A stretch of DNA of 64,000 nt, taken from positions 25,626 through 89,625 of IMG/VR virus record IMGVR_UViG_3300035661_000029, one strand, 5' to 3'. The translations under genes were made by a program, and so were the position numbers. A model generated the notes under the pieces. That model was not told where the DNA came from. It saw nothing but the letters and a program-made list of their open reading frames with translations, and ran no database searches. Numbering within the stretch: position 1 is the stretch's first letter; every line of letters begins with the position of its first letter. The stretch is from a virus. Shown here in pieces: positions 30,550 through 40,400 of this stretch.

Positions 30550-31344
30550 TTATTTACCCTTAGCAACTTTGGCAGTCCTTTTAGCAGCCTTTACTGGTGC
30601 TACATCTTCTTTCTGTGCTCGTGGTTTTCTTGGCTTTGGTTCAGGTTTGGGTTTGATTGTAATGTTTCCATCTGCATCAATTTCAATGTCTTTCGGACCG
30701 TAACGTGTAACAGGTCCAGGAATTCTGTGCTGATAGCGGTACTTCGCTTCTTTCAGTGTCTTCGGAATGAATTCAACGTCCGCTTCACCGATAGATTCAA
30801 CTGCTGGCACGACAAGTTCAGCTGCAGTTTCTGAATCAAGCGTGGCAAGCCCATCTTCATCCAGCTCTGGAAGAAAGTACTCATCGGATTCCTTGACTTC
30901 AAAGAACGATTCATCCTTCTCATCGTCCATAAAGTTGAAGCTTGGGTTCGAACCTGCATCAATCAACAAGGCATCGCGTAGATTTCGGTGCTTCTTCTCA
31001 TCAGCTAGGTACTGGAGGAAGGAGTTGTGAATGGCAGTGGTGTAGTAAGAGAAAGGATTGTTGTACTTTTCGGGATTGAACTTAAGTGCATTATTGCACA
31101 GGTTCATTACAGCCGCAGACACCATATCTTCTCTGAATGAGTACCCGATAAAGTTTGCCTTACGGGAATACCGCTCGGCAATCATTTGAATCATACGGAT
31201 TAGCTTGTTCGTTACCAGATTTTGCGCTTTGGCTTCGATAACGGCTGGGAGTAGTACAGCATTGGTGACATAATGTCCCTTCGTAGAAGTAGATTTTTCT
31301 CTCTTCTGCTTAGACTTCTTCTCTTTTATTGTTTTTGTAATCAA
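30550..31344 (-). CDS. 55: late transcription sigma factor gp55, C-terminally extended
   Basis: 264 residues (T4 gp55: 185). It directs host RNA polymerase to TATAAATA promoters. Matching region: YSFREDMVSAAVMNLCNNALKF, NNPFSYYTTAIHNSFLQYLADEKKHRNLRDALL and PSFNFMDDE. The extra C-terminal ~110 residues hold an acidic part and a conserved-looking FIPKTLKEAKYRYQHRIPG, then a Lys/Pro-rich basic tail (KPKPEPKPRKPRAQK). T4 gp55 binds the sliding clamp through its C-terminus, so the changed tail may alter activation. Preceded by a sigma70-like promoter, consistent with pre-late expression. Confidence 0.88.
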   Translation of the reverse strand: MITKTIKEKKSKQKREKSTSTKGHYVTNAVLLPAVIEAKAQNLVTNKLIRMIQMIAERYSRKANFIGYSFREDMVSAAVMNLCNNALKFNPEKYNNPFSYYTTAIHNSFLQYLADEKKHRNLRDALLIDAGSNPSFNFMDDEKDESFFEVKESDEYFLPELDEDGLATLDSETAAELVVPAVESIGEADVEFIPKTLKEAKYRYQHRIPGPVTRYGPKDIEIDADGNITIKPKPEPKPRKPRAQKEDVAPVKAAKRTAKVAKGK

Positions 31345-31383
31345 ACTTAATTCTCCATATGTTGAACAATAGAGATTAAAGAT

Positions 31384-31413
31384 ATTATACTCTAATCTTA
31401 GTAATTTAGTAAA
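31384..31413 (-). promoter_or_regulatory. sigma70-like promoter for gp55
   Basis: Reverse strand: -35 TTTACT (31408-31413), 18-nt spacer, perfect -10 TATAAT (31384-31389), about 40 nt upstream of the gp55 start. Expected for an early/middle gene. Confidence 0.6.
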
Positions 31414-31443
31414 CTGATGACCAGAATTGGATTGACCCCATCC

Positions 31444-31451
31444 AATAAATA
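31444..31451 (+). promoter_or_regulatory. T4-type late promoter (AATAAATA)
   Basis: Plus strand, 26 nt upstream of the nucleotidyltransferase that opens the baseplate gene series. Confidence 0.6.
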
Positions 31452-31477
31452 TCCATACACTGCATCAGGATAATCCA

Positions 31478-32185
31478 ATGGACATTAACGAACAACTTGA
31501 AATTCAAACGCTTTTTGAAGATTTGGCACCAATGGGCACCAACAAGGTTGCAGTCATCATTGGTCGATTTAACCCTCCCACGAAAGGCCACTACGCTGTT
31601 ATAAACCTTGTAAAAAAGTTCATCAAGGCTAATCCACAGATTGGGCTTAATGTATCACCTGTGGTTGTTGTGATTGGCGGAAGCAAGTCAGATCTTGATA
31701 AGAAGAGAAACCCTCTCTCAGTTGATGAGAGAATTTCATTCATGAAGGGTTCAGGAAAAGCAAATGGTGTTACATTTATGACAGCTGTAAATGCTTTTGC
31801 CGCCCTTGCAGAATGTCGTGAGAAAGGAATGGAACCTATCGCAGTTGCAGCGGGAACAGATCGCATTGAGGACTACATTAAGATTCTCGATAAGAACTTT
31901 AAGACACCTGACAATCAGCAAATCAAGCACTACAAGATTCACCTTGAGAGAGATGAGGACGCTACTCTTACGAAACAGGATGACAAAGCTGCCGCCCTGG
32001 ATTCAGCTCTTTCTCAGATCAAGAGCAATGGATACGCTGGCACTGACATCGTCTCAGGATCACTAGCTCGTAGAGCTGTTGAACTTGGATACGAGAAGGA
32101 GTTCGCGGAGATCGTGGATCTTACTGACAAGCCAGTCCTAGCTAAGAAGCTCTTTGCTAAGATCGAAGCAGCGATAAAGGAATAA
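31478..32185 (+). CDS. nucleotidyltransferase (HIGH-type, NMN adenylyltransferase/cytidylyltransferase-like)
   Basis: 235 residues. The signature VIIGRFNPPTKGHYAV (residues about 26-41) holds the GRFxPxxxGH phosphate-binding motif. VVVVIGGSKSD and VSGSLARRAVELG (a degenerate ISxTxxR motif) complete the fold. These enzymes couple a nucleotide to NMN, glycerol phosphate or similar; the substrate is not predictable. It is separated by two bases from gp48 and driven by a late promoter, so it is made with virion proteins rather than with early metabolism genes. The N-terminal LEIQTLFEDLAP could be an addition. Confidence 0.8.
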   Translation: MDINEQLEIQTLFEDLAPMGTNKVAVIIGRFNPPTKGHYAVINLVKKFIKANPQIGLNVSPVVVVIGGSKSDLDKKRNPLSVDERISFMKGSGKANGVTFMTAVNAFAALAECREKGMEPIAVAAGTDRIEDYIKILDKNFKTPDNQQIKHYKIHLERDEDATLTKQDDKAAALDSALSQIKSNGYAGTDIVSGSLARRAVELGYEKEFAEIVDLTDKPVLAKKLFAKIEAAIKE

Positions 32186-32187
32186 AA

Positions 32188-33327
32188 ATGGCATTTAGCG
32201 GACTTAACCTACCAACAATTGACGGCTTATCATCAACTGCTGGTTCAGAGCTGAACGCGATTCAAGATTTTTCTACCGCTTCATTTTCTAAGTTGAAGGC
32301 TGAGGCTGTCCAGTGCTTGAAGGATACAGGACAACTAGTTTCATTCAAGACGATTACCCCCGACGTGAAAGTTGTTCAGGTAGGTGACAACCTAGGCATC
32401 ACCACGTCAACTACTTCAGCGCTCGTTTCACAGGCTAACTTCGTTCCAGTTCTTTCCAATCCACAGGGCGGCGTTCCCGCAACATATGAGAATTGGAAAG
32501 ATAGAACAGAGGAATTTAAGGTTACGATCACGCAATCGATACCAGTTGGTGGTGTTCAACCACGCGTTGTCTTCACTGTAATGCCCACGATAGATGAATC
32601 CCACACAGCCCAATACGATTCATTTTCACCACTTCACCACCCAGGTCAAATCCTAAAGTACAGAAGCACTGACAGCAGAACGTGGAGCATTAGCGCTAAG
32701 CTTATCTCAAGAACGCCAGAAGAAGCTTCTGAGAATTTGGACGCCATTAACCTGATTAGATCATGGGTAATGCCATACTACGGCATAGGTACAGAATCAA
32801 CCAACCCAGACTTACTTGGTGCTCCTCCACCAATTCTAACTCTTAGCGCTTATGGCGATCAAATGATTGGACCAGTGAAGTGCGTGCTTAAGTCGTACAG
32901 CTTGGGTTTTCCAAATGATGTTGACTATATTCAAACGCTTTCAACACCTGACATACCAGCAGTACCATTTCCAGTTATTCAATCAGTGTCTATTCAGCTC
33001 GAAGAGTCATGGTCACCAGCAGAGTACAGTGGCTTTAGCATCACCGCATATCGCAGTGGTGATATGCAGAATGCATTTATGGCGGTGCAAGCTCAACAAC
33101 CTGCTACTCAAACACCTGATGCTGTTGGTGTAAATACTAATGAACCTACCATAGTTGGTAGACGCGCCGCAGCCTCCATTGCTGAGTATCAACAGTACGC
33201 TTCTAATGCTACGATGACAGCTCAGAAAACAGTTTCAGCTGTTGGCACTAATGGACTACATGGTGTAAAAGCCAACCTAGGAATGTCTCCTGGTGGTGGA
33301 CATAAGTCTGGCGCTGGAGGAATCTAA
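32188..33327 (+). CDS. 48: baseplate tail-tube cap/initiator gp48-like
   Basis: 379 residues (T4 gp48: 364; gp54: 320). These proteins cap the hub and nucleate tube growth and share the tube fold. Seen: STDSRTWSISAKLISRTPEEASENLDAINLIRSWVMPYYG, PPILTLSAYGDQMIGPVKCVLKSY and VIQSVSIQLEESWSPAEYS. The C-terminal 60 residues are Gln/Gly-rich and probably flexible. It could be gp54 instead; only one such gene is present here. Confidence 0.7.
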   Translation: MAFSGLNLPTIDGLSSTAGSELNAIQDFSTASFSKLKAEAVQCLKDTGQLVSFKTITPDVKVVQVGDNLGITTSTTSALVSQANFVPVLSNPQGGVPATYENWKDRTEEFKVTITQSIPVGGVQPRVVFTVMPTIDESHTAQYDSFSPLHHPGQILKYRSTDSRTWSISAKLISRTPEEASENLDAINLIRSWVMPYYGIGTESTNPDLLGAPPPILTLSAYGDQMIGPVKCVLKSYSLGFPNDVDYIQTLSTPDIPAVPFPVIQSVSIQLEESWSPAEYSGFSITAYRSGDMQNAFMAVQAQQPATQTPDAVGVNTNEPTIVGRRAAASIAEYQQYASNATMTAQKTVSAVGTNGLHGVKANLGMSPGGGHKSGAGGI

Positions 33328-33329
33328 TA

Positions 33330-33704
33330 ATGGCAAATTCAGATAGTCTTCAAAACAAGTACTCTCGCTACGTAGCTGGTGGTGTTACAGAGGTAGCAAA
33401 TAGTCGCCTTGAGTGGTGGGAAAGAACAGTGTTTGACTCTAGCAGTACTGACCAAGCCTACACCGTTGAGAACTTTTATGAAGGTAGAATGGATCTTATC
33501 GCCAGTGCGTTCTACAATGAACCTCGTTACTGGTGGGTAATAGCTCAGTACAACAATATCTTGAACCCATTCACCGAAACAACTGCGGGCAGAGTGTTGA
33601 TCATTCCATCAAAGGATAGATTGTCACTTATGCTTTCAACTAAGCTTGGCGGTATTCCATCTGCTAAGCAAGACGTTAATACAATTTCGCCCATCGTCGT
33701 ATGA
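33330..33704 (+). CDS. 53: baseplate wedge gp53-like
   Basis: 124 residues (T4 gp53: 196). Contains the conserved YTVENFYEGRMDLIASAFYNEPRYWWVIAQYNNI stretch and the LysM-like ending AGRVLIIPSKDRL. gp53 joins neighbouring wedges around the hub. Starts three bases after the gp48-like stop and overlaps the next gene by four bases. Confidence 0.8.
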   Translation: MANSDSLQNKYSRYVAGGVTEVANSRLEWWERTVFDSSSTDQAYTVENFYEGRMDLIASAFYNEPRYWWVIAQYNNILNPFTETTAGRVLIIPSKDRLSLMLSTKLGGIPSAKQDVNTISPIVV

Positions 33705-35752
33705 CAGTTACTGCTGATCCAAATGCTGCAGGTTATCCAAATCCACTGGATAACTTTAGAACATACTCATATCACTTCATCATCACAGCTGGTTCAAGCA
33801 CTGAATCCCTGCGCTCTCTTATTGGTAAGGATGACAACAATGTTTCTCCACTCTTAGCTAGAGTGCATGACGTTGAGCTTGGGCAGCGCTTGAACATTGA
33901 TGGATCAGATGCCTACTTGGTCCTTGACACTAGACGGTATTCCCAGTACTCTGTAACTGACTTAACGTTCAACCACTTTCCTGGTGTTGGAGAACCAAAG
34001 AACCCAATGCTGCTGTGTAAGCAGGGATCGATGAAGATTCACGATTCAACCGGGTTAACGTTTTACAACTACCTTATGGACTTGTTCTCCGACAAGCTTC
34101 ATGCATCGGCATCTTCAACGTTCTTCTTGCTTACTGTAATGTTCTCCGGGCATCACTACAATGGTAACGTAGAGCACGTAGTTACCTGCAATATACCATT
34201 TTTGATTTCAAACCTGTCATTTGAGTTCACGAGCTCCGGTTCTGTGTTTGACATTGCGTTCATTAATCATGAGGGTGTTGCAGCTGGTAATGGTCTTAGC
34301 TCAGATCAGCAGCTCAATATGGGTGACATCCGTTCAGCCACTACTAAGGGTCGTGATAAGACAGTTGGTGGTCTAATTGACTCTCTTGAAGCTCAGCTAA
34401 ATGAACAATCGCTTACCTACTTCCTTAAGTACAATGGCGTTTCTGATAGTGCAGTGTCAAATATAAAGCCAGGCAAGCTGGTGCAGTACATGATCACCGT
34501 ACCACCAAAATGGAGAGCACTGCTTCCTAACCTTGCTTCAGTTGCTAGAAATACGGAGAAGAAATTTCCTAAACGTGGCTTCTACAAGCCAGTCAATAAG
34601 ATAGTTGATGACTATGAGATAGCATTCTCAGCTAGCACTACAATTGACAAGGCTATCTCAAGCATCCTTGAGCTTTCATCAGAGTTCCTAAAGGAGTCAA
34701 GCTCCGCTAAAAGAATAGCTGGTGAGGGCGTACAGTTCAGAATTAGTCCCGTCATTACATCCGATAACAGTACGTATACTATTCACTTTGATGTCTATCC
34801 TCATGTGATGCCGTCTCCAAAAAACATCATTGAGAACAAGGTAAACTTTATCACGTATGACTACCTATTCACTGGCAAGAACACTCACATCAAGGACCTA
34901 AGAGTTGAATTTGATGGAAGAGTTGCGGCAGTATCACTTGACAAAAAACTGCACATTGGTAGAAATAGATTTGCTGAGATAGCAGCGAGTGGTCAGAAGG
35001 TCTCTACTATTAAGGGTGATTCACAAGCTACAGATGAAAAACCAAGCTCAACTGAAACTGATAGAACGGATATTCAAGCTAATGATCCTATCTTCATGGG
35101 CATGAAGACAAAGGTCCAGCGCATCAACAACTCTGATCATCGAGATGAAAATATTGATTCAAGAGCATCACAGGAAGCTCTTGGCGCAAAGCAAGAATAC
35201 AACCAAACCGTGGCCTACCTTAACTACATGAGCACGCTAAAGCTGTCAATGACAGTTAGAGGTAACCCAAATATCATCATGAAGCTAGCTGATGCGAATA
35301 CGACCGGTGGAATGCCTCCTCACACAACCATCATCTCCTCGACTGAGCTTACCTCGTTGATGAAGAATGTTGATGTTAACAACACTGGTGCAACCCAGAC
35401 AGCTATTAAGAATGGTGTTGCTTCGGCAAAGCAGCGCTATATTGATACCTTTGTTAACAAGAGAATTCAGAATTTAGATGCTGTGATGAAGCCGCACTAC
35501 AATGGGACAAAATACGACCCACTTCTAAATGGCATTGACTCAACTGTTCTTGGGCTCTACGCTAAGATAAACATCAGAGCTCCCAATGTTGATTACGTCG
35601 GTAACTTTAAGGATGGTGCTAGCATGTTTGCTGATGAGTTCTTCTACAAGGGCATCTACAGAATTACAGACATTGACACTCACTTTGCAAATGGGGAGTT
35701 CTATCATGTCATGCACATGATAACCTACGGACAAGGAATGAAACAACCATGA
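33701..35752 (+). CDS. baseplate hub candidate (gp27-like position)
   Basis: 683 residues. The N-terminus NPLDNFRTYSYHFIITAG is found in many phage hub/structural proteins. FLISNLSFEFTSSGSVFDIAFINHEG and a C-terminal NVDYVGNFKDGASMFADEFFYKGIYRITDIDTHF - GEFYHVMHMITYGQG look like tube-domain strands. It directly precedes the gp5 spike gene (4-bp overlap), the place expected for a hub that holds the spike. T4 gp27 has 391 residues; the excess is an inserted middle part (about 240-480). Homology to gp27 is inference from order. Confidence 0.5.
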   Translation: MTVTADPNAAGYPNPLDNFRTYSYHFIITAGSSTESLRSLIGKDDNNVSPLLARVHDVELGQRLNIDGSDAYLVLDTRRYSQYSVTDLTFNHFPGVGEPKNPMLLCKQGSMKIHDSTGLTFYNYLMDLFSDKLHASASSTFFLLTVMFSGHHYNGNVEHVVTCNIPFLISNLSFEFTSSGSVFDIAFINHEGVAAGNGLSSDQQLNMGDIRSATTKGRDKTVGGLIDSLEAQLNEQSLTYFLKYNGVSDSAVSNIKPGKLVQYMITVPPKWRALLPNLASVARNTEKKFPKRGFYKPVNKIVDDYEIAFSASTTIDKAISSILELSSEFLKESSSAKRIAGEGVQFRISPVITSDNSTYTIHFDVYPHVMPSPKNIIENKVNFITYDYLFTGKNTHIKDLRVEFDGRVAAVSLDKKLHIGRNRFAEIAASGQKVSTIKGDSQATDEKPSSTETDRTDIQANDPIFMGMKTKVQRINNSDHRDENIDSRASQEALGAKQEYNQTVAYLNYMSTLKLSMTVRGNPNIIMKLADANTTGGMPPHTTIISSTELTSLMKNVDVNNTGATQTAIKNGVASAKQRYIDTFVNKRIQNLDAVMKPHYNGTKYDPLLNGIDSTVLGLYAKINIRAPNVDYVGNFKDGASMFADEFFYKGIYRITDIDTHFANGEFYHVMHMITYGQGMKQP

Positions 35753-37008
35753 GCGGCCCACTAGACTTCATTGATGATGGCATTCCTTTCATTATGGAAG
35801 GACAGGTCGTAGCAACAGATGACCCTGATCAAATGGGGCGGTGTAAGCTGTGGGTACCTACTCTTGATGGAGAAAATTTTGACATTGATTCTCTCCCTTG
35901 GGCAGAGTATGCTTCGCCATTCGCGGGATTTACAGTTGAGTATCCTACGAGTGGAGTAGCAAATCAATCTCAAGTTGCATATGGCATGTGGGCTATACCA
36001 AAGATCGGTGCTACTGTCCTTGTGTTCTGCTTAAACGCGAATCCATCAGTACGCTTTTACTTCGCGTCAACTCTTCGCCTTCACCGCAATAGATCACTAC
36101 CGGCTGGTAGAAATGCAGACGATGCTGGTAATCCTGGACCATTTGGTGATTCAGAAGATGATGCTGGACAAGCCATCCCAATTCAGCCAGAGTACAACAA
36201 CCTTCGCGAACAGTTTGACGGTAAGATGACCACTTCTCAAGCTAAGACACGTGGTGGGGTTGAACGTCAGGCAGCGCAGAACAAAACGAACAAGGATGGC
36301 ACTGATGGCTACGCAAACAGCCCAGTTGACAGCTATCTTGATCCACAGACATACTGCATTGTAACCCCAGGCAGACACGCCATCATCATGCAGGATGATC
36401 CTAAAGGTTCTAGAATGCGCTTTAAGACAGGTAGAGGTCATCAGGTTATCTTTGACGACACGAATGAACGCATCTACGTTTCTACAGCTAGGGGCAAAGC
36501 ATGGATGGAACTTGACGAGGATGGTCACTTTCACGTATTCGGAGCTGAGTCCATCAGTCTTAGATCTGGAAAGGACATCAACCTTACAGCTGATGGAAGC
36601 ATCAACCTGGAAGCAGGTAAGAACATTAATGTAAAGGCTCTGACTGGTAACATGAAGGTTGGCATAAGCGGTTCATTCCACTTAAAGGCTAACAAGGACA
36701 TCAAGCAGTCAGCTTGTGGGGTGTTTGATATTGACAGTGAGTCAAGCATCAAGGTTACAGCGGCTTCAAACATGGAACTAAAGGCAAAAGCTACGATGAT
36801 TATCTCTAGCTCAAGCGATACAAACATCAGCGCAGGCGGGGATATCAAGCAATCAGGTGCAAGCATTCAGCTTAACGGACCTCCAGCTGCAGTAGCTTCA
36901 GATGCTTCATGCCCAGACCTTCCAGACTCACCTTCTGTAATCCCAGGTCATGAGCCATGGACGCGGCCAGTAACTTCTGGTACCCGCGGAGCTAACTGGA
37001 AGGAGTGA
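35749..37008 (+). CDS. 5: central spike gp5/VgrG-like, without lysozyme domain
   Basis: 419 residues. An OB-fold (IMEGQVVATDDPDQMGRCKLWVPTLDG, residues about 15-110) is followed directly by a linker and a repeated beta-helix (GKDINLTADGSINLEAGKNINVKA ... GGDIKQSGASIQLNG), as in the trimeric gp5 needle. T4 gp5 carries a lysozyme domain between these parts; here none is present. A Pro/Gly-rich tail follows (PSVIPGHEPWTRP). Confidence 0.85.
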   Translation: MSGPLDFIDDGIPFIMEGQVVATDDPDQMGRCKLWVPTLDGENFDIDSLPWAEYASPFAGFTVEYPTSGVANQSQVAYGMWAIPKIGATVLVFCLNANPSVRFYFASTLRLHRNRSLPAGRNADDAGNPGPFGDSEDDAGQAIPIQPEYNNLREQFDGKMTTSQAKTRGGVERQAAQNKTNKDGTDGYANSPVDSYLDPQTYCIVTPGRHAIIMQDDPKGSRMRFKTGRGHQVIFDDTNERIYVSTARGKAWMELDEDGHFHVFGAESISLRSGKDINLTADGSINLEAGKNINVKALTGNMKVGISGSFHLKANKDIKQSACGVFDIDSESSIKVTAASNMELKAKATMIISSSSDTNISAGGDIKQSGASIQLNGPPAAVASDASCPDLPDSPSVIPGHEPWTRPVTSGTRGANWKE

Positions 37009-37029
37009 TTTACGGTAGTCGATTTTTCT

Positions 37030-37037
37030 GATAAATA
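37030..37037 (+). promoter_or_regulatory. T4-type late promoter (GATAAATA)
   Basis: Plus strand, 21 nt upstream of gp25 in the 50-nt gap after gp5. Confidence 0.6.
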
Positions 37038-37058
37038 ATTCATTACTCCGATCATACC

Positions 37059-37430
37059 ATGGCAACATCACTCTACAATGGCTTTTCTACTGCAAACTGG
37101 ATGGCGAACAGAACGTTCGGCTTGAAGGATATAGAGCTTGTGAAGCAAGACTTGTTGAACCATATCTACACGATTAAGGGTCAGCGCCTCATGATGCCTA
37201 ACTATGGCACAAGAATTCCAATGATGGTGTTTGAGCCAAATGACGATAATACGCGCCAGATTATTGAAACAGATCTGACAGAAGTGTTTAACTACGATCC
37301 ACGTGTTAGCGTTATTTCACTTCAAGTGCTCTCCCTTCCAAACAACAATGCCATTCTAGCGATGGCCGATCTTTTGTATGTTGAGTTCAACGTACGTGAT
37401 GTCCTCAATATTGAAGTACCTACAAAATGA
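37059..37430 (+). CDS. 25: baseplate wedge gp25
   Basis: 123 residues (T4: 132). GPW/gp25 family: DIELVKQDLLNHIYTIKGQRLMMPNYGTRI, FEPNDDNTRQIIETDL and LYVEFNVRD near the end. Serves as the sheath-attachment point in the inner baseplate. Overlaps gp6 by four bases, the same gene pair order as in T4-like wedges. Confidence 0.9.
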   Translation: MATSLYNGFSTANWMANRTFGLKDIELVKQDLLNHIYTIKGQRLMMPNYGTRIPMMVFEPNDDNTRQIIETDLTEVFNYDPRVSVISLQVLSLPNNNAILAMADLLYVEFNVRDVLNIEVPTK

Positions 37431-40400
37431 CCATTAGAACCACATACGCAGCTGAAGCATGGGATAAGGTTTATGATGCTTTTTCTCAGATTAATTTCAC
37501 GTCATATGATTACGATACTGTTAAGGAATCTCTTCTTCAGTACCTGAAAATTTATCACGCTGAACACTTCAATGACTTCATTGAAAGCTCTGAACTTATC
37601 GCTGTTCTTGAAATGTTCGCGTACGTTGCTGAACTTTTGGCATACCGCGTTGATACGATGGTACATGAAAATTTCATCACTACAGCTCAGCGCAAGCAGT
37701 CTGTCCTTAAGCTCGCAAGACTTATTTCCTACACAGCAGCGCGTAACATTCCTGGTAGAGGTTTGGTAAAGATTAACACTGTAGTTACTTCAGAAGCAGT
37801 TTATGACTCTCTTGGTAACAACCTTGCTAACACCACTATCACGTGGAATGATCCAAACAACAGTAACTGGAAGGAACAGTTCTTCCTTGTTATGAACAAG
37901 GCCCTGACATCTAAGTTTGGTAATCCATCAAAGGCGTTCCAGATTGGCGACGTGTCGATGCAGCTCTACACGCTGAACAATGACCTTAACGCTTTCAGAA
38001 ACGGTGTGCTCGCCTTCAGCGTTGCAGGTAATTCTTCTCAAGTTCAAATGGAACTTGTTCCAGCTGACATTGATTCAAATGGTCCGTTCGAGCGGGCTCC
38101 TGATGCTAACGCTCAGTTCAATATCATCTACGCTTCTGATGGCAAGGGTGATGGCTCTGACTTTACTGGCTTCTTGGGGTTCGTAAAGCAGGGGTCAATG
38201 GTCCTTACTAACTACTTAATCGCATCTCCCACTGCAAACCGTAGAATTGAGCTTGACCCAATTAATGTAAATGACACCGACGTCTGGGTATATCGTGTTG
38301 ATGACAATGGAACCATCCTCGAGAATTGGCTTCGTGTTGAAGCTCTTAATGAGCAGAACCTTTACTTCAATGATGTTACATCAACCCGCAAAAAGTATGA
38401 AATTTCAACTCTTGAAAATGATGCAATTGCTTTGTTGTTTGGGGATGGTAACTTTAGCGACATGCCCGTTGGAACGTTTCAATTTTGGACTCGTGTCTCA
38501 CTTAACCAAGACGTTAATATTCCAAAGAACACAATCGTTGGCCAGCCAGTCAGCTTCTCTTATGTCAACCAAGTAAATGTTGGACAGACATTCGGATTTA
38601 CATTCTCACTAACTGCGGCAATTCAAAACAATGCCGCGTCTGAGAACATCGAACACATTCGTCAGTCAGCTCCTTCGACTTACTATTCACAGAACAGAAT
38701 GGTAAATGGACAAGACTATAACACCTACCCACTTAAGGACTCTACGATCCTTAAGCTTAAGACAATTAACAGAACCTTTGCCGGTCAGCCAAAGTACATT
38801 GAGTGGAATGACTCTTCTCTTACGTATGAAAATGTAAAGTTGTTCGGCGATGACCTCAACATGTCCTACAGCATTACCGCCGACATGGTTGAAACTCGTC
38901 TAGCAGCTAAAACTCTTATTGACACGTTTCTTGAGCCGCTTCTTCAGTCAAATGCGCTTCTCAACTGTCTTGTTCACATCATGGCAACCAGTGCCGGTTC
39001 CTACGGTATCATCAGCTACCCACGTCGAAAATTCATTGAAGACAACCGCCAAATATACAAGAACATTGATGGAACGTTTGTTAACCCGTATGGTTCTCTT
39101 TCAACTGGTAATGGTAGTTTGAATGAAAAGACAGCTATCCAGGCAGCCATTGATGGTCACTGGTATGGTGACCCTCTTGGATATGCTACGATCAATGGTA
39201 TCCAGCACGGCATCATCGCTGACCCTATTCTTAACCCAATGGATGATGGTAAGCTTTACCTACCAAGCCTGCCAAGAACTATTGACGGTCTTAACACCTA
39301 CCCACCAGGAGATACTGGTTCGAACCTTCAAGCTTTGAACGCGCAGGAATCGTTTGGACTTCGCTTCAACCGGTTCCTTGCTGCCTTTGGTGGTGGAACG
39401 ATTGCGCTTGTTGACCAAGCTGGTGTTACTGCCGTTAGCAATGCAACGCCATCCTCAGCTGTTGGCGTTGATTACTACAAGCACAAGGTAGAAGTTATCA
39501 CCATCGAAATGACTTCTGATGCTACTACATTCACCGTAATTAGTAGCATTCGTGGTAAACTTCATGACTACAGCTTGTCAGCAGTTAATACGCGCTGGTC
39601 TGTACAGGCTGGTTTAACGAGCTATCCATTTGACTTCATCATCACAAATGATCTAGCAAATCAATTCTCGGCTGGTGATGCATTTGTGATTGACATTAGC
39701 TACACTGGTACCGCGTGGCAAGCCCTAGTAAGAAACTTTAATCCGGCAGGAACTGCTGTTTACAAGGCAAACCTTAATGGCTGGTGGGAACTTATTTCCC
39801 ACAGTGAGCTTCTTGCAGGTGGAATTACATCAGCTACTGAACTTTCAACTGTACAACAAGCTAACTTTGACCCTAATGACAGCGTAAATGCTTGGGTGTT
39901 CATGGTCTCTAGAAACATAAACTCAACAACGGGTGAAGTTGATAGCTGGTCAATCTACAATCGTAACATGAAGATTATCGCGGCGAGCACAGCGACAAAA
40001 TTTTGGTATAACCAAGATGTGCAGATCATTGACTCATCTACCAAGAAGCCACTTTATGACAAGATCAGAGTTCTGCGTTCTAATCTTGATGAGTTTGGTA
40101 AGCCACTTAAAAAGGCTGACATCTATGATACTGTTGGTTTCGTTTATGATGAGAATGGCGTGGTGAATTACAATCAAATCGAAGTTCTTCCTACTGATAC
40201 AATTACATTTGCACAAGCTGGTGATAAGACACCTGACAACATTCTTCAATTTAGCGCATTCTCAACTGACCAATTTTCGTTCTACCTTGTAAATGTGTCA
40301 ACGGCTGGCATGCAGTCACTTGGAAGTCAACTTACTGCTTCGGAGTATACGTACACTTCAGCGTACGACATTACTGATTATGCTAACAACTACAGCTATG

